From Martelella sp. HB161492 (GTDB lineage: Bacteria; Pseudomonadota; Alphaproteobacteria; Rhizobiales; Rhizobiaceae): a DNA stretch of 64,000 bases. The stretch is taken from NCBI RefSeq assembly GCF_013184775.1, contig NZ_JAATVV010000002.1, positions 152,301 to 216,300 of the forward strand. Reading direction: 5' to 3'. Below, in pieces: positions 26,782-35,432 of this stretch (position 1 is the first letter of the stretch; every line of letters begins with the position of its first letter). The translations under genes and the position numbers were made by a program. Below the pieces are notes generated by a model. The model saw nothing but the letters and a program-made list of their open reading frames with translations. It was not told the DNA's origin and did not search any database.

Positions 26782-26812
26782 CGAAAACCGGAACCGGTCT
26801 GTTAACCGGTTC
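26782..26812 (-). terminator. Weak intrinsic terminator/attenuator after the capsid gene
   Basis: Dyad GGAACCGG (26789-26796) and CCGGTTCC (26805-26812) with GGTTTTCG following on the leftward strand. Its place just after the major capsid gene could raise capsid over downstream gene expression. Confidence 0.45.
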
Positions 26813-26847
26813 CGCTATTAGACTGATAATAAACGACGATATTAAAA

Positions 26848-27858
26848 TCAGGTCAGCGTCAACTTGCGCAGCGTTTCCGGCATGGTGCAAATCGAAATCG
26901 CATTCATCTGGGCTTCATAGTCATAGCCCTTGCCGTTCAACATCTCGATTGCCTTCGAGTAAAACGGCAGGCCCATTGTGTTGACCGTTTCGTTGTAGTC
27001 TGCCGGCGCGAACCGCGTGATGTAGAGACCGGGAACGCCAGTCATGCAAACGCGGGCCTCATTAGCAGCGATATAGGCCGATCCGAGATTGGCCGTCGCC
27101 TTGGTGCCGGTTTTGTAGCGCTCCCATGTCGCCCCGCAGAATTCGAAGACATCCGGAACATCATTGCGCAGGACGGCAGCACCGGCATTGTACATGAAAG
27201 TTTCGCGAACGGACTTGTGCGTCCAGAGCGCCTTATGGAAATCCCGGCCGGTGAAGACATGAATGCCGTCATAGGGCTGATCGAGCGCATCCTCGATTGC
27301 GTAGCGGACATCCTGGAAGAGGTCCGACACGATGGTGGTGTCGACATCCAGTTCAAGCGAAACCGCTGCAGGAAGCGCAATGCCGAATGCCGAATAGAGA
27401 TCCAGCAGCGTGCCGCCGGATTTCGAGGTCACGATACCCTTGATGGCGCCGACACGCTGATGCTCAAGCGTCATCGTCAGATCCTGACCATGGCGCCGGT
27501 CACGGGCGGCAAGGCGGCCTTCGATCGTTTCCGGTGTGTTATCGGTCCCGAAGGCGCGAACATTCTGCACCTCATCGGCCTTGATAGCATCGTCCCGCTG
27601 ATAATGCGGAATCTTGATCGGAACGCCGTCGCGGTCTTCCTGATCCGTCGTCTCGCCAGGACCACCACGTTCGGTCGGGTCGACCAGACCAAGCTTTCCG
27701 TCCTGCCGTTCGATCGAAATCATAGTGGTGGTGACACCATCTTCCTCGAAGAGACCGAGAGCCGAGATCTGCCCCGGGCGATAGGGCTGGCGATTGATCG
27801 ACGCTGTGCGCGTTTCAAGGCTGAAGGGGTCGCCGGTATAGGGATTCGGGTTCGACAT
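26848..27858 (-). CDS. Major capsid protein (lambda gpE family)
   Basis: A 336-residue protein. PYRPGQISALGLFEEDGVTT near the start, VQNVRAFGTDNTPETIEGR, and the late YITRFAPADYNETVNTMGLP with KGYDYEAQMNA are characteristic of the phage major capsid protein E family, HK97 fold. Family-normal length. Directly follows the decoration protein, as in lambda. Confidence 0.93.
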   Translation of the reverse strand: MSNPNPYTGDPFSLETRTASINRQPYRPGQISALGLFEEDGVTTTMISIERQDGKLGLVDPTERGGPGETTDQEDRDGVPIKIPHYQRDDAIKADEVQNVRAFGTDNTPETIEGRLAARDRRHGQDLTMTLEHQRVGAIKGIVTSKSGGTLLDLYSAFGIALPAAVSLELDVDTTIVSDLFQDVRYAIEDALDQPYDGIHVFTGRDFHKALWTHKSVRETFMYNAGAAVLRNDVPDVFEFCGATWERYKTGTKATANLGSAYIAANEARVCMTGVPGLYITRFAPADYNETVNTMGLPFYSKAIEMLNGKGYDYEAQMNAISICTMPETLRKLTLT

Positions 27859-27870
27859 GGTGTGTTCTCC

Positions 27871-28251
27871 TTACCGTGCCTTGATGCGGACAGCGGCAAG
27901 CTGTGTCAGCTTCGCCGTGCGCTTGGTGGTGTCATCGACGCTGTCATCAAAGATCAGCATCGGATCTTTGACCTCTGCGTCATTGGTGATGCAGGCAACA
28001 TCGACATCCGCGTCGGTCGCATCGACCGTATAGCCGCAGATCGCAGTTGCCGTTTCCGCACCTTCAATGCCGGTAGTCTCGGCATCCGGCGCCGGTGCAT
28101 ATTTCCCCGAAGCCGTGATCTTGCCGATCGCGGTTCCGGCTTCGACGATGCCGCTGCCCGCGGCAATCGTCAGCACTTCGCGCGAACGCCTGCCGTTCGC
28201 TTCGGACAGGACAAAGCCCAGGGCACGGGCCTTTTCGGTGACTGGCGCCAT
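27871..28251 (-). CDS. Head decoration protein (lambda gpD-like)
   Basis: A 126-residue protein. SREVLTIAAGSGIVEAGTAIG and the Ala/Asp-rich middle, ending in KLTQLAAVRIKAR, match the HDPD family that trimerises on the expanded capsid. Lies 2 bp after the scaffold-like gene. Confidence 0.87.
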   Translation of the reverse strand: MAPVTEKARALGFVLSEANGRRSREVLTIAAGSGIVEAGTAIGKITASGKYAPAPDAETTGIEGAETATAICGYTVDATDADVDVACITNDAEVKDPMLIFDDSVDDTTKRTAKLTQLAAVRIKAR

Positions 28252-28253
28252 GA

Positions 28254-28775
28254 TCAGGCCCCCTTGTTGACTGCGGCGCGACGGCTATAGACCGTTGCCG
28301 GGTTGAGATCATCGTTGGCCTCAGCGGGCTTGCCGCCTGCAACCGGCTTTGCCAGCCCGGACGGATCAGCCGCCCGTTGCTGTTCATAGCTTTTCGGGGC
28401 GCCCACCTTGTCGCCCTTCGGCGCCGTCGCCATCAGCGCAATGGCTGCATCAGCCGACATGTCGGTGTCGAAAGCCAGGTGACTTGCCATCGCGCTGCGG
28501 CCATCGGCCTCAGCACTGGTGGTGATGGCCTTGATACGGGCTTTGGCAGCATCGGCCGCTTCCTTCCGCATCGCGGCCATATCCGCATCGGCGGCGGGTT
28601 TTGCTGCGCCGGGCGGTGTCTTGTCGTCAGACATATGACGGTCCTTTTCATTGGCGGCCGGATCAGCCGCCGGTTCAACATTGGACGCTCCCGCGCCCGG
28701 CTCTCCCTGCAAAAGGGAATCGTTGATCGCACCGGACGTGACCGCCCGGTGGATGACTTCCAGAAAACCTGCCAT
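28254..28775 (-). CDS. Scaffold-like protein (Nu3-type region, separate gene)
   Basis: A 173-residue protein. Residues about 60-125 (EAADAAKARIKAITTSAEAD, then MASHLAFDTDMSADAAIALM) match the C-terminal scaffold region usually fused to phage S49 peptidases. Here it is a free-standing gene starting 2 bp after the peptidase. An internal ATG at 28634 with AAGGAC upstream could give a 126-residue short form (MSDDKTPPG...), reminiscent of the nested C/Nu3 genes of lambda. Confidence 0.7.
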   Translation of the reverse strand: MAGFLEVIHRAVTSGAINDSLLQGEPGAGASNVEPAADPAANEKDRHMSDDKTPPGAAKPAADADMAAMRKEAADAAKARIKAITTSAEADGRSAMASHLAFDTDMSADAAIALMATAPKGDKVGAPKSYEQQRAADPSGLAKPVAGGKPAEANDDLNPATVYSRRAAVNKGA

Positions 28776-28777
28776 GA

Positions 28778-29698
28778 TCAGCCCTTGTTGATTGCCTTGA
28801 CGAAGGCGTCGAAGGCCTGCGTCGGATCCCCGATCGCATCGATCAGCCCGCGCTCAAGTGCTTCGCGGGCGGTGAATGCCTCAGCTTCAGTCGCCAGAAC
28901 CTTGGCCTTTGTGGTGCGACCGCGACGGCCCTGCCCGACGATCTCTGCGAAACGGTCGCGCATGAGATCAGCTTCAGCCTGCCACTTGTCCTGCACATCT
29001 TGCGGAAGAGGCTCATAAGGATTTCCATTGGCCTTCTTGGTGCCGGAACGAATGATCGTGACCGCAACGCCTTCCTTCTCCAGGTAACCGCTGTAGTCGG
29101 CATGCAGCATGATCACGCCAACCGAACCCGCACCGCCGAATTCCGGCGCCACAACTTCCCGGCACTGGCTGACCTGGGCAAAGGCTGCAGAGAATGCAAA
29201 ATCCGTCAGAATGCCGATCGTCGGTTTGACCTTCGAAAGCGCTGCGATCATCCGCGCAGTCTCAAAGCAACCGGCAACTTCGCCGCCAAAACTGTCGACC
29301 TCGAAAACAACACCCTTCACGCGGTCGTCCCGTGTCGCCAGAGCGATCTGTGTCTGCAGCCCCTCATAAGAGGTTACCCCGGAAGACTGACCAATGAATG
29401 TCCCCTTGTGTACGAGGGTTCCCTCGATCGGGATAACGGCGACACCATTCTGAACGAAGAGTTTGGCGCCAGCCCAGATGGACTCTCGCTGGGCAAAGGA
29501 ATCGCCAAGCCTGCCGGCGGAAGGCCTGCCGTTTTCAAAGGCCGTGTGATGAACGGCATTGCCACCATTCACGATGACAACATCGCTCCCGGAAATCCTT
29601 CCTCCGAGGCCGAGAACAAAGTCTTCAGCCTTCCGCTCATCATAGGCGAGCGGTGTATTGAACAGCCGCTGCGCGATGTGCCCCATGGCAATCGACAT
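28778..29698 (-). CDS. S49-family (SppA-like) prohead protease
   Basis: A 306-residue protein. FEVDSFGGEVAGCFETA, then FAFSAAFAQVSQC (probable catalytic Ser in SAA), then GGAGSVGVIMLH and GTKKANGNPYEPL (probable Lys) follow the S49 order. In lambda-type heads such a protease trims portal and scaffold. Length is that of the protease domain only. Confidence 0.9.
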   Translation of the reverse strand: MSIAMGHIAQRLFNTPLAYDERKAEDFVLGLGGRISGSDVVIVNGGNAVHHTAFENGRPSAGRLGDSFAQRESIWAGAKLFVQNGVAVIPIEGTLVHKGTFIGQSSGVTSYEGLQTQIALATRDDRVKGVVFEVDSFGGEVAGCFETARMIAALSKVKPTIGILTDFAFSAAFAQVSQCREVVAPEFGGAGSVGVIMLHADYSGYLEKEGVAVTIIRSGTKKANGNPYEPLPQDVQDKWQAEADLMRDRFAEIVGQGRRGRTTKAKVLATEAEAFTAREALERGLIDAIGDPTQAFDAFVKAINKG

Positions 29699-29712
29699 AT
29701 TTTAGCTCCTGA

Positions 29713-29979
29713 TCAGAACCGCAACGACCAGCGTCGACCGACGCGGCGTGTGCCGTTCTTCACCGCACATGCGGTCTCGAGGCGGGCGATTTCCTGTTCG
29801 AGATCGGAAATCGATGTGGTCGCAAGCTTAATGCGACGCTTGCCAACCGGTGACTGAATTTCGCTTTCTTCGACCGCCTCACCGGCAATCCGCTTCAACC
29901 GGACAGCGCGCAGCGCGCTTGCCATCGCGCACGGATCATCAATGTCGACAGCAGTGCCGTTGATTTTAACTGTTGCCAT
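29713..29979 (-). CDS. gpW-like head-tail joining protein
   Basis: An 88-residue protein starting at the ATG at 29979. Short helical protein with ISDLEQEIARLETACAV and a basic C-terminus RRVGRRWSLRF, as in lambda gpW relatives placed beside the portal gene. Overlaps the portal gene by 14 bp. Confidence 0.65.
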   Translation of the reverse strand: MATVKINGTAVDIDDPCAMASALRAVRLKRIAGEAVEESEIQSPVGKRRIKLATTSISDLEQEIARLETACAVKNGTRRVGRRWSLRF

Positions 29980-31585
29980 TGGTGGCGCTCCCGCTATCGG
30001 AACCACTGGTGGCATCAGCCTTTGGCGTGCCGGTATTGCGGTCAAAGGGTGATGTCATGCCAGCAGCCTTGTAGCGTTCGTGCCAGCGCTTGCGGCTTTC
30101 GAAGACCTCTTCAGGGTCGTAGCCAATCTCGGCGCATTCTGCCTCTACCGTAGATGTGCCGTTCTGCAGGCGCTCAGTCGCGGCATCTGCCCGCTTCTTG
30201 TCGTCTGCTGTTGGCTTGGATGGTCCAAAACAAAGCGCCCACTGCACTGCGTCCCGATTCGCCCGATAGGCCTCATATCCGCCCTTGAAGGGAATGCGCT
30301 CTTCCCCAATTTCCTCATCCAGCCAGGCACCATAGGGCACCAGCATATGAGGTGCTGCTATCCGATCGGTGCGCCGCTGCGAAATCGGCCAGAGCGCCGA
30401 ATTTTCCATCATCGTCGAGGCATAGGTTGCTCTGGTATAGTCGAGCGTATAGCCGCCATATGACATGCCGAGTGCCCGGGCTGTTTCCCGATGCATCGCG
30501 GCCATGAAGTCGGAGTATTGAGCACCGGGCGCGGAGAGCTGCTTGAAGTCCAGGCTTTCGCCCGGCGCAAGCTGCGATACACCGGCCCCGGCCCCAAGCT
30601 TGATTTCGCTTTCAGCCGCCCGTTCAAGCTGGGCGCCGAAGTAGTTTGCAAAATCCGCGGCAATATCGGCGGCGTTCTCGGCGCCCGTATCCTTCAACGC
30701 TTCCAGGGCCTCAAAGGCTTCAGCCGATGGCTTGTCGCTGGTCAGGATGATCGAATAGATCGTCTGCAGAAAGAACAGCTGTGCGGTGGCATCATCGACA
30801 TTTTCGGCGAGAAGATACTTGCGAAATGTCGGCGTCAGCGGCGAGACGCCGCGCACATCCTCTGCACTGAAGGGGTCAAAGGCATGCATGACAAGCTGCC
30901 TGCCCTCGCTGTCACGCGCCGGATAGTCGACCTTTACGGTCATGCCATCGCGCTCTTCCTGAACACGATAGGCAATCGGCCGGCCGAACGCATCGTGAAT
31001 GATGCCCTGATACAGCCCCTCAAATTTCGATGTGTCCTGCACCAGCCTGTGCGGTGAGAACAGCAGAAACTTGGTTCCCGTTCTCGTCCCCGCCAGCCGC
31101 TGGCTTCGCGGAAGGTACTGGATCACGCCGAGGCTTTCGCCGAAGGCAAGCCAGTTGCGAATGCCCGCGTCGGTGAGCTGTGGCAAGGTGAACTTCGCCC
31201 GGTAATCACACTCAAGCGGGTTCCATGCCCAGACCTTGAAGCGATCCTTGATCAGCTTGATCAGGTCCATCGCTTCCTTGTCGTCATAGCCAAACGCCCG
31301 AAGATCGGGTTTCGGATTGAGCGACAATTCAACGCCAACCGTATCGGCAATGATCTGATCAGCCGCACCACGCAGGCGGCCGGAATTTTGCAGCATGTCC
31401 ATCGCAAGGCCAGCCGCCCGGGTCCAGACGCGGCGGACCTCATCGCGGTGTTCCCGCAACGAGGCGGGACGGGAGGCAATCACGCCGGATTGCGTGTCCC
31501 GCATATAGCTACCCTGCGCACTTCCGGCCTTCACGCGGATGCGCGGCTTTGCCGGTGCAATGCTCAGACTTTCCGTTTGCGCCAT
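29966..31585 (-). CDS. Portal protein (lambda gpB family)
   Basis: A 539-residue protein. GYDDKEAMDLIKLIKDRFKV, WLAFGESLGVIQYLP, HAFDPFSAEDVRGVSPLTP and REtARALGMSYGGYTLDYTR-type text match the phage portal, lambda family. It forms the dodecameric DNA gate. Overlaps the terminase gene by 22 bp. Confidence 0.93.
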   Translation of the reverse strand: MAQTESLSIAPAKPRIRVKAGSAQGSYMRDTQSGVIASRPASLREHRDEVRRVWTRAAGLAMDMLQNSGRLRGAADQIIADTVGVELSLNPKPDLRAFGYDDKEAMDLIKLIKDRFKVWAWNPLECDYRAKFTLPQLTDAGIRNWLAFGESLGVIQYLPRSQRLAGTRTGTKFLLFSPHRLVQDTSKFEGLYQGIIHDAFGRPIAYRVQEERDGMTVKVDYPARDSEGRQLVMHAFDPFSAEDVRGVSPLTPTFRKYLLAENVDDATAQLFFLQTIYSIILTSDKPSAEAFEALEALKDTGAENAADIAADFANYFGAQLERAAESEIKLGAGAGVSQLAPGESLDFKQLSAPGAQYSDFMAAMHRETARALGMSYGGYTLDYTRATYASTMMENSALWPISQRRTDRIAAPHMLVPYGAWLDEEIGEERIPFKGGYEAYRANRDAVQWALCFGPSKPTADDKKRADAATERLQNGTSTVEAECAEIGYDPEEVFESRKRWHERYKAAGMTSPFDRNTGTPKADATSGSDSGSATNGNS

Positions 31586-33540
31586 CGGTTTTCTTTTTTC
31601 GGCTTTGCGGCGGCGGCCGGTTCTGGCTGCGCCTTGTTTTCTATTTTCGGTGCAGCGGCAACCTGTACAGGCGCCGGTGAAAAAAGATCGGCAACGGGCG
31701 CACCTTCAAGCTTACGCCTCAAGGCAGCCCAGTCAGCCGGAGAGTTGGACGACAGGCCCATATGTTCTGCCATGGCCATTGCGTAGATCCGGCAATCAAG
31801 CCAGTGATTGTCCGCACGCCGTGGCTTCCATTCCTCGTAGAGCTTGCCGCGTCTGATCTCATGGACGAAATATTCGCCCGTGATCTGCTGGAAATATTCT
31901 TCGCCGAGTTCCGTGTGGAAATGGCAGTAACCAGGCGGGTCGCATGGCTCACCGGCAGATAGTCCGGGCTTGTGAAGGTTTCCGTAGAACTCGCCCTTCA
32001 GTGACCATGTTCCAACCGGCCACGACATGGTCGAGCCAAAGCGCTTGCGTTTGCCCCGCCTTGTGACGGATTTGCGTTGCGGCTGCGATATCGCCGGAAT
32101 GCCACGGCCGCCAACACCCTTCACCGCATAGGTATCGGCATGTCTGCGACACCATTCCAGAACTGCATTGGTGTTGAAACCGGAGTCGACGGCGAAGGCA
32201 TCGAAGCGGCGAAGAACCCCGTTCGCATCGGGAAATTCCATGTACAGGAACTTCTCAAGTTCAAGCCATGCGCCGGCACTCGGATTATCTGTTGCCCCCT
32301 TGAAGTAGAGAGCCTCGACACACCAGCTCTGCCGATCTTCTGAAAAGGCAACGGCCTCGGCATAGATGCCGTGCCCCTGCACGTCGGCAGCACCAGTAAA
32401 GACAAGCCCACCGGCCGGGATGGTCGCTTTCGGATACCCCTCGCGGCGCTCCATGAGCCGCACGTGGTCGGGCGCATTTCCCTTCATCAGGTAAGGCAGC
32501 GCCAGCACCAGATTGCTGTAGTCCTTCGCGCCAGTCTCGCCCTTGCCTTCAGAACTCAGCTTGTCCTCAGCGATGGCACCGTATGACATCATCAGCGACA
32601 TGAAAGCATCGACATGAAAGCCCGGATGCCGGTCCGGTTCCGTGAAAGTCGGAATATAGCGCCCCTGCTTTACCGCGATGACGCGTTCTGATTCTGAAAT
32701 CTCATGCGTGCAGCTGATGCAGCGCATGCGCGATTTATGCGGATGCTCCCGGTCAATGATCAGGTTGACATCCTGTTGAACCTGCTCCGTTCCGCACTCA
32801 GGACAGCGGATATACCAGAACCGTTGATCTGATCGCCGGAACGAGCGGTCAATACGGCAGTGCCCCGGTCCGTCTCCAAGCTCATCGCCGCTGTCAAGTT
32901 CTGGCGTTGATAGCTCAAGGATCTTGTAGTTCTTCATCCGCCGGAAAGCGGTGAAGCGGCCGAAGAACAGCGTTTCCGGGTCTGAACCATCCGGGTAAAG
33001 CTCCCATTTTGAGAGCTCATCCTTGACACCATAACGGCATGTCTTGCCGGAAAGATCCTTTTTGGTGTTGGCATTCCCGAGATAGATATAGGTCTCTGTG
33101 CCAATCTTTTTGGTGTAGGTCGAAGAGTTCGCCAGATCGACAATGCGTTTTTCTGTCTTGCGCTGCCAGGCCTCAATCATCGGGTTGAACTTGCCGGTGT
33201 TCAGATCCTGCAGGAGGTCTATGCCTGGCGCTGCATAAAGCGCGTTGTCAGGGCACATCTCAGCGAGATACAGCATCCATGACATGGCAAGGATGGAAAC
33301 GCCCGTCTGCTGCCCCTTGCGCACAGTTACCAGATTGCACGGGTGTTCCTGACTAAGGCATTCGGCAATCTCAACCAGATAGGGCGCATCTGCTGCGGAC
33401 CACATATCTCCCTTTTTGTTGCCATCCACCAGGACGATGTTTTTCCCGATCCACTCATGAAACGAGACAGGCGGAATGGGCCTGATCGCTTCGGCGAGGT
33501 TCGAATAGACCAGCCGAAACGCGCTCGGATGCGCATTCAT
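31564..33540 (-). CDS. terL: Terminase large subunit (lambda GpA family)
   Basis: A 658-residue protein. Motifs in order: FHEWIGKNIVLVDGNKKGD, the variant Walker A VRKGQQTGVS, Walker-B-like YGVKDELSKW, a zinc-ribbon-like CPEC...CISC, and the nuclease-region AVDSGFNTNAV. All are typical of the GpA family, which cuts at cos and drives packaging. The C-terminus is short, basic and low in complexity. Confidence 0.94.
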   Translation of the reverse strand: MNAHPSAFRLVYSNLAEAIRPIPPVSFHEWIGKNIVLVDGNKKGDMWSAADAPYLVEIAECLSQEHPCNLVTVRKGQQTGVSILAMSWMLYLAEMCPDNALYAAPGIDLLQDLNTGKFNPMIEAWQRKTEKRIVDLANSSTYTKKIGTETYIYLGNANTKKDLSGKTCRYGVKDELSKWELYPDGSDPETLFFGRFTAFRRMKNYKILELSTPELDSGDELGDGPGHCRIDRSFRRSDQRFWYIRCPECGTEQVQQDVNLIIDREHPHKSRMRCISCTHEISESERVIAVKQGRYIPTFTEPDRHPGFHVDAFMSLMMSYGAIAEDKLSSEGKGETGAKDYSNLVLALPYLMKGNAPDHVRLMERREGYPKATIPAGGLVFTGAADVQGHGIYAEAVAFSEDRQSWCVEALYFKGATDNPSAGAWLELEKFLYMEFPDANGVLRRFDAFAVDSGFNTNAVLEWCRRHADTYAVKGVGGRGIPAISQPQRKSVTRRGKRKRFGSTMSWPVGTWSLKGEFYGNLHKPGLSAGEPCDPPGYCHFHTELGEEYFQQITGEYFVHEIRRGKLYEEWKPRRADNHWLDCRIYAMAMAEHMGLSSNSPADWAALRRKLEGAPVADLFSPAPVQVAAAPKIENKAQPEPAAAAKPKKENRWRKRKV

Positions 33541-34154
33541 CCCTCATCTTCCTCAAACATCGGATCTTCGGCCGGCGCTGCCTCTGCCAGTTTTCCAAGG
33601 CGATCAGCGATACTGTTGCCGAATTCATCGGCGATCTTGCGCAACGCGATACGCGCACCATGTGCCCCTTCCTTGGAAACCGCGATCGCAACATCATCCG
33701 CCCGGTTCTGCAGCTTCCGCAGTATCTGCTGAATGTCGCTACCGGCCTGCCGGATCGCCTCGCCCATCAGGTCAGCCCGAACAAGCTGGCCGATTGCTTC
33801 CTGATGGCGGATCTTCTCGCGCCCGACCTTCAGCCATTCGGACTGGCGCCGTGCTTCCTCGAAACTGTCTTTGACGCGAAGCCCGCCTTCAGCGGCACCA
33901 CTGTCCGCAACGGGTTCTTCCGCAAGGGTGCGGATCGGGGCTTTGGTCTTTGCCGGGTTCGAATGACGCGAACGGAATTCGTCGTAGTGGGCGAGCGACA
34001 CCCGCATCACCCGTCCCTGCCCGTCGCGCTCGATCGGTGTGTCAGGCTTGGCCTCAGCCAACTTTTTGACGGCCTTTGAAACCGCCATCTTCGACACGCC
34101 ATCACGTTCAGCGATCGCGGCGATCGTCCACATGATCAGCGGTGTGTCGTTCAC
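33537..34154 (-). CDS. Terminase small subunit-like protein (Nu1-type HTH)
   Basis: A 205-residue protein. An N-terminal helix-turn-helix (IAAIAERDGVSKMAVSKAVKKL, about 11-32) and a long helical middle as in Nu1/terS proteins; it overlaps terL by 4 bp. The start is GTG at 34154 with AGAGGG upstream. Iterated TAAACC motifs lie immediately upstream and may be its binding site. Confidence 0.8.
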   Translation of the reverse strand: MNDTPLIMWTIAAIAERDGVSKMAVSKAVKKLAEAKPDTPIERDGQGRVMRVSLAHYDEFRSRHSNPAKTKAPIRTLAEEPVADSGAAEGGLRVKDSFEEARRQSEWLKVGREKIRHQEAIGQLVRADLMGEAIRQAGSDIQQILRKLQNRADDVAIAVSKEGAHGARIALRKIADEFGNSIADRLGKLAEAAPAEDPMFEEDEG

Positions 34155-34157
34155 GGT

Positions 34158-34195
34158 GTAAACCCTCTGTGTAAACCGTATAAACCCCGTAAACC
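34158..34195. repeat. Iterated TAAACC motif before terS (possible packaging site)
   Basis: Four copies of (G/A)TAAACC begin at 34158, 34171, 34180 and 34189 (on the leftward strand GGTTTA(C/T)). They end three bases before the terminase small-subunit start codon. GpA-type terminases recognise repeated sites near the terS gene, so this is a candidate cosB-like site. Confidence 0.45.
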
Positions 34196-34300
34196 CAAAA
34201 ATCGGACCCCATTTTCGGACGGCGCCCCGGGGTCGCCTCGGCCCGTCGTCGGGCCTCGATTTCTACGGTCCCTAAACCCGGAGGGGGTGTTGCAGACCGG

Positions 34301-34846
34301 TCACATCGGCCGACCGGGCAAAATCCGGTCGAGTTCGTGAAGGAAACGCGGTGCGAGGTTTTCCTGAATGATCTCTGCCAGGGCCTGCATGTAGACATCG
34401 GGGTTGTTCGTGATCGCATGCGCCGGGTTCGGTCCGAACATCTCCCTGATTGGCGTTCTTTCCTTGCCAACCCTGCGGAAGACACCGGAATGCCCGCTTT
34501 CCATCTTTGCAATGAACATGCCCTTGTACGATCCGCGCGTCCTGACGCGAACGCCGCGCCGGGTCTGCCTTGCACCGAGCTTGAAGAGCGGTATCCATCC
34601 GGACTTCTCGACCAGCTCAATCGTGTTGCCGCCAGCGTTGAAGTAGGCAGTCGTCTGCTCACGAATGATACGCTGCGGCAGTTTGGTATGTTCGGCATTT
34701 CGCTTGACGACACGCGTTCGGGCCATCGTGGTCATGCGGCGCATGGCACGGGCCATGGCCTTTGTCTTGATCTCGCCCGGAAGCTTGGCGATTGCCCGCG
34801 ACAGCGCTTCGATTTCCGACGCGTCGAAATGGACTTCAGCGACCAT
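34301..34846 (-). CDS. Minor tail protein Z-like / tail completion protein
   Basis: A 181-residue protein starting at the ATG at 34846 (AGAGGGG upstream at good spacing). Basic N-terminal helix MARAMRRMTTMARTRVVKR, then a central FKLGARQTRRGVRVRTR and FVAKM-like strands (GMFIAKMESGHSGVFRR), as in lambda gpZ/HK97 gp10-like tail completion proteins. Its place before the terminase genes, away from other tail genes, is unusual. Confidence 0.7.
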   Translation of the reverse strand: MVAEVHFDASEIEALSRAIAKLPGEIKTKAMARAMRRMTTMARTRVVKRNAEHTKLPQRIIREQTTAYFNAGGNTIELVEKSGWIPLFKLGARQTRRGVRVRTRGSYKGMFIAKMESGHSGVFRRVGKERTPIREMFGPNPAHAITNNPDVYMQALAEIIQENLAPRFLHELDRILPGRPM

Positions 34847-34868
34847 GAAAATCCCCTCTTCCCTATAA

Positions 34869-34892
34869 CGCGAAAGGCGAACCGCTTTCGCG
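34869..34892. terminator. Hairpin without T run, between tRNA-like gene and late genes
   Basis: CGCGAAAG and CTTTCGCG with an 8-base loop. It lacks a clear T tract, so it may be a processing or antitermination element rather than a terminator. The rest of 34847-35024 shows no gene. Confidence 0.35.
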
Positions 34893-35024
34893 ATCCGCCT
34901 TCCGGCCCGTTCTGTTCTCGGGCGTCCTCCCGGTTCCGCGCCGGGCCGCCTACTCACTCGCTCCAATATCGGTTCGGAATGTATCACCCCGATATCTTCA
35001 CCGCTTGCTTTCGCTTGGAATTGC

Positions 35025-35161
35025 CAACGAAGGATGGATTTGAACCACCACACACAGTCGGCGACTAACCCGACTGCTTTGCAGTCTACTACGCCAGTCT
35101 AGCGCAGCGCCGCTATGTCTGCCGGGGTCACCGGCACGCTCTCCCATTGAGCTACTTCGCT
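35025..35161 (-). tRNA. Atypical tRNA-like gene with about 65-nt insertion before the T arm
   Basis: On the minus strand, 35161-35155 AGCGAAG pairs over all seven positions (one G-U) with 35032-35026 CTTCGTT. Between them lie TA, a consensus D arm (GCTC-AATGGGA-GAGC), an anticodon arm TGCCG-GTGACCC-CGGCA (anticodon GAC), and at the end a T arm GGTGG-TTCAAAT-CCATC. The normal 4-5-base variable region is replaced by about 70 bases that can fold into hairpins, including CAGTCGG/CCGACTG (7 bp) and GACTG/CAGTC. The 3' end reads GGCA, not CCA. It could be a tRNA with an inserted element, a fusion of two tRNA genes after deletion, or a decoy. Normal charging is doubtful unless the insert is removed. 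Confidence 0.5.
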
Positions 35162-35184
35162 GTTAACGCGCCCTTTCGAGCATG

Positions 35185-35261
<77 letters not shown>

Positions 35262-35290
35262 TTAAAAGTCTGGAAATCTCATAGCTTACG

Positions 35291-35390
35291 CACTGACCCT
35301 CACTCAGTGTGCGCCGATTGGCTGACCGTGAGGGCGGGGAGCGAAGGGCTTGCCGTGATCACCCCTCCGGGGTCAGCCGACCAGGTCGGC
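35291..35390. promoter_or_regulatory. Hairpin cluster downstream of the NusG-like gene
   Basis: Perfect dyads follow each other: CACTGA/TCAGTG (35291-35309), overlapping and mutually exclusive with CCCTCAC/GTGAGGG (35297-35334); ACCCC-TCC-GGGGT (35361-35373); GCCGACC-A-GGTCGGC (35376-35390). No gene in 35262-35432. Competing hairpins in a leader just before tRNAs and the late operon suggest an attenuator or an antitermination target. Confidence 0.45.
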
Positions 35391-35432
35391 ACGGTAGCGT
35401 ATGGTACGACGCTTCATCCGCTGGAAAATAAC

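Noticed and set aside
35262-35432. A further tRNA in the hairpin cluster
   Set aside because: No T-arm consensus (GGTTC-x-A-x-TCC) or acceptor pairing was found.
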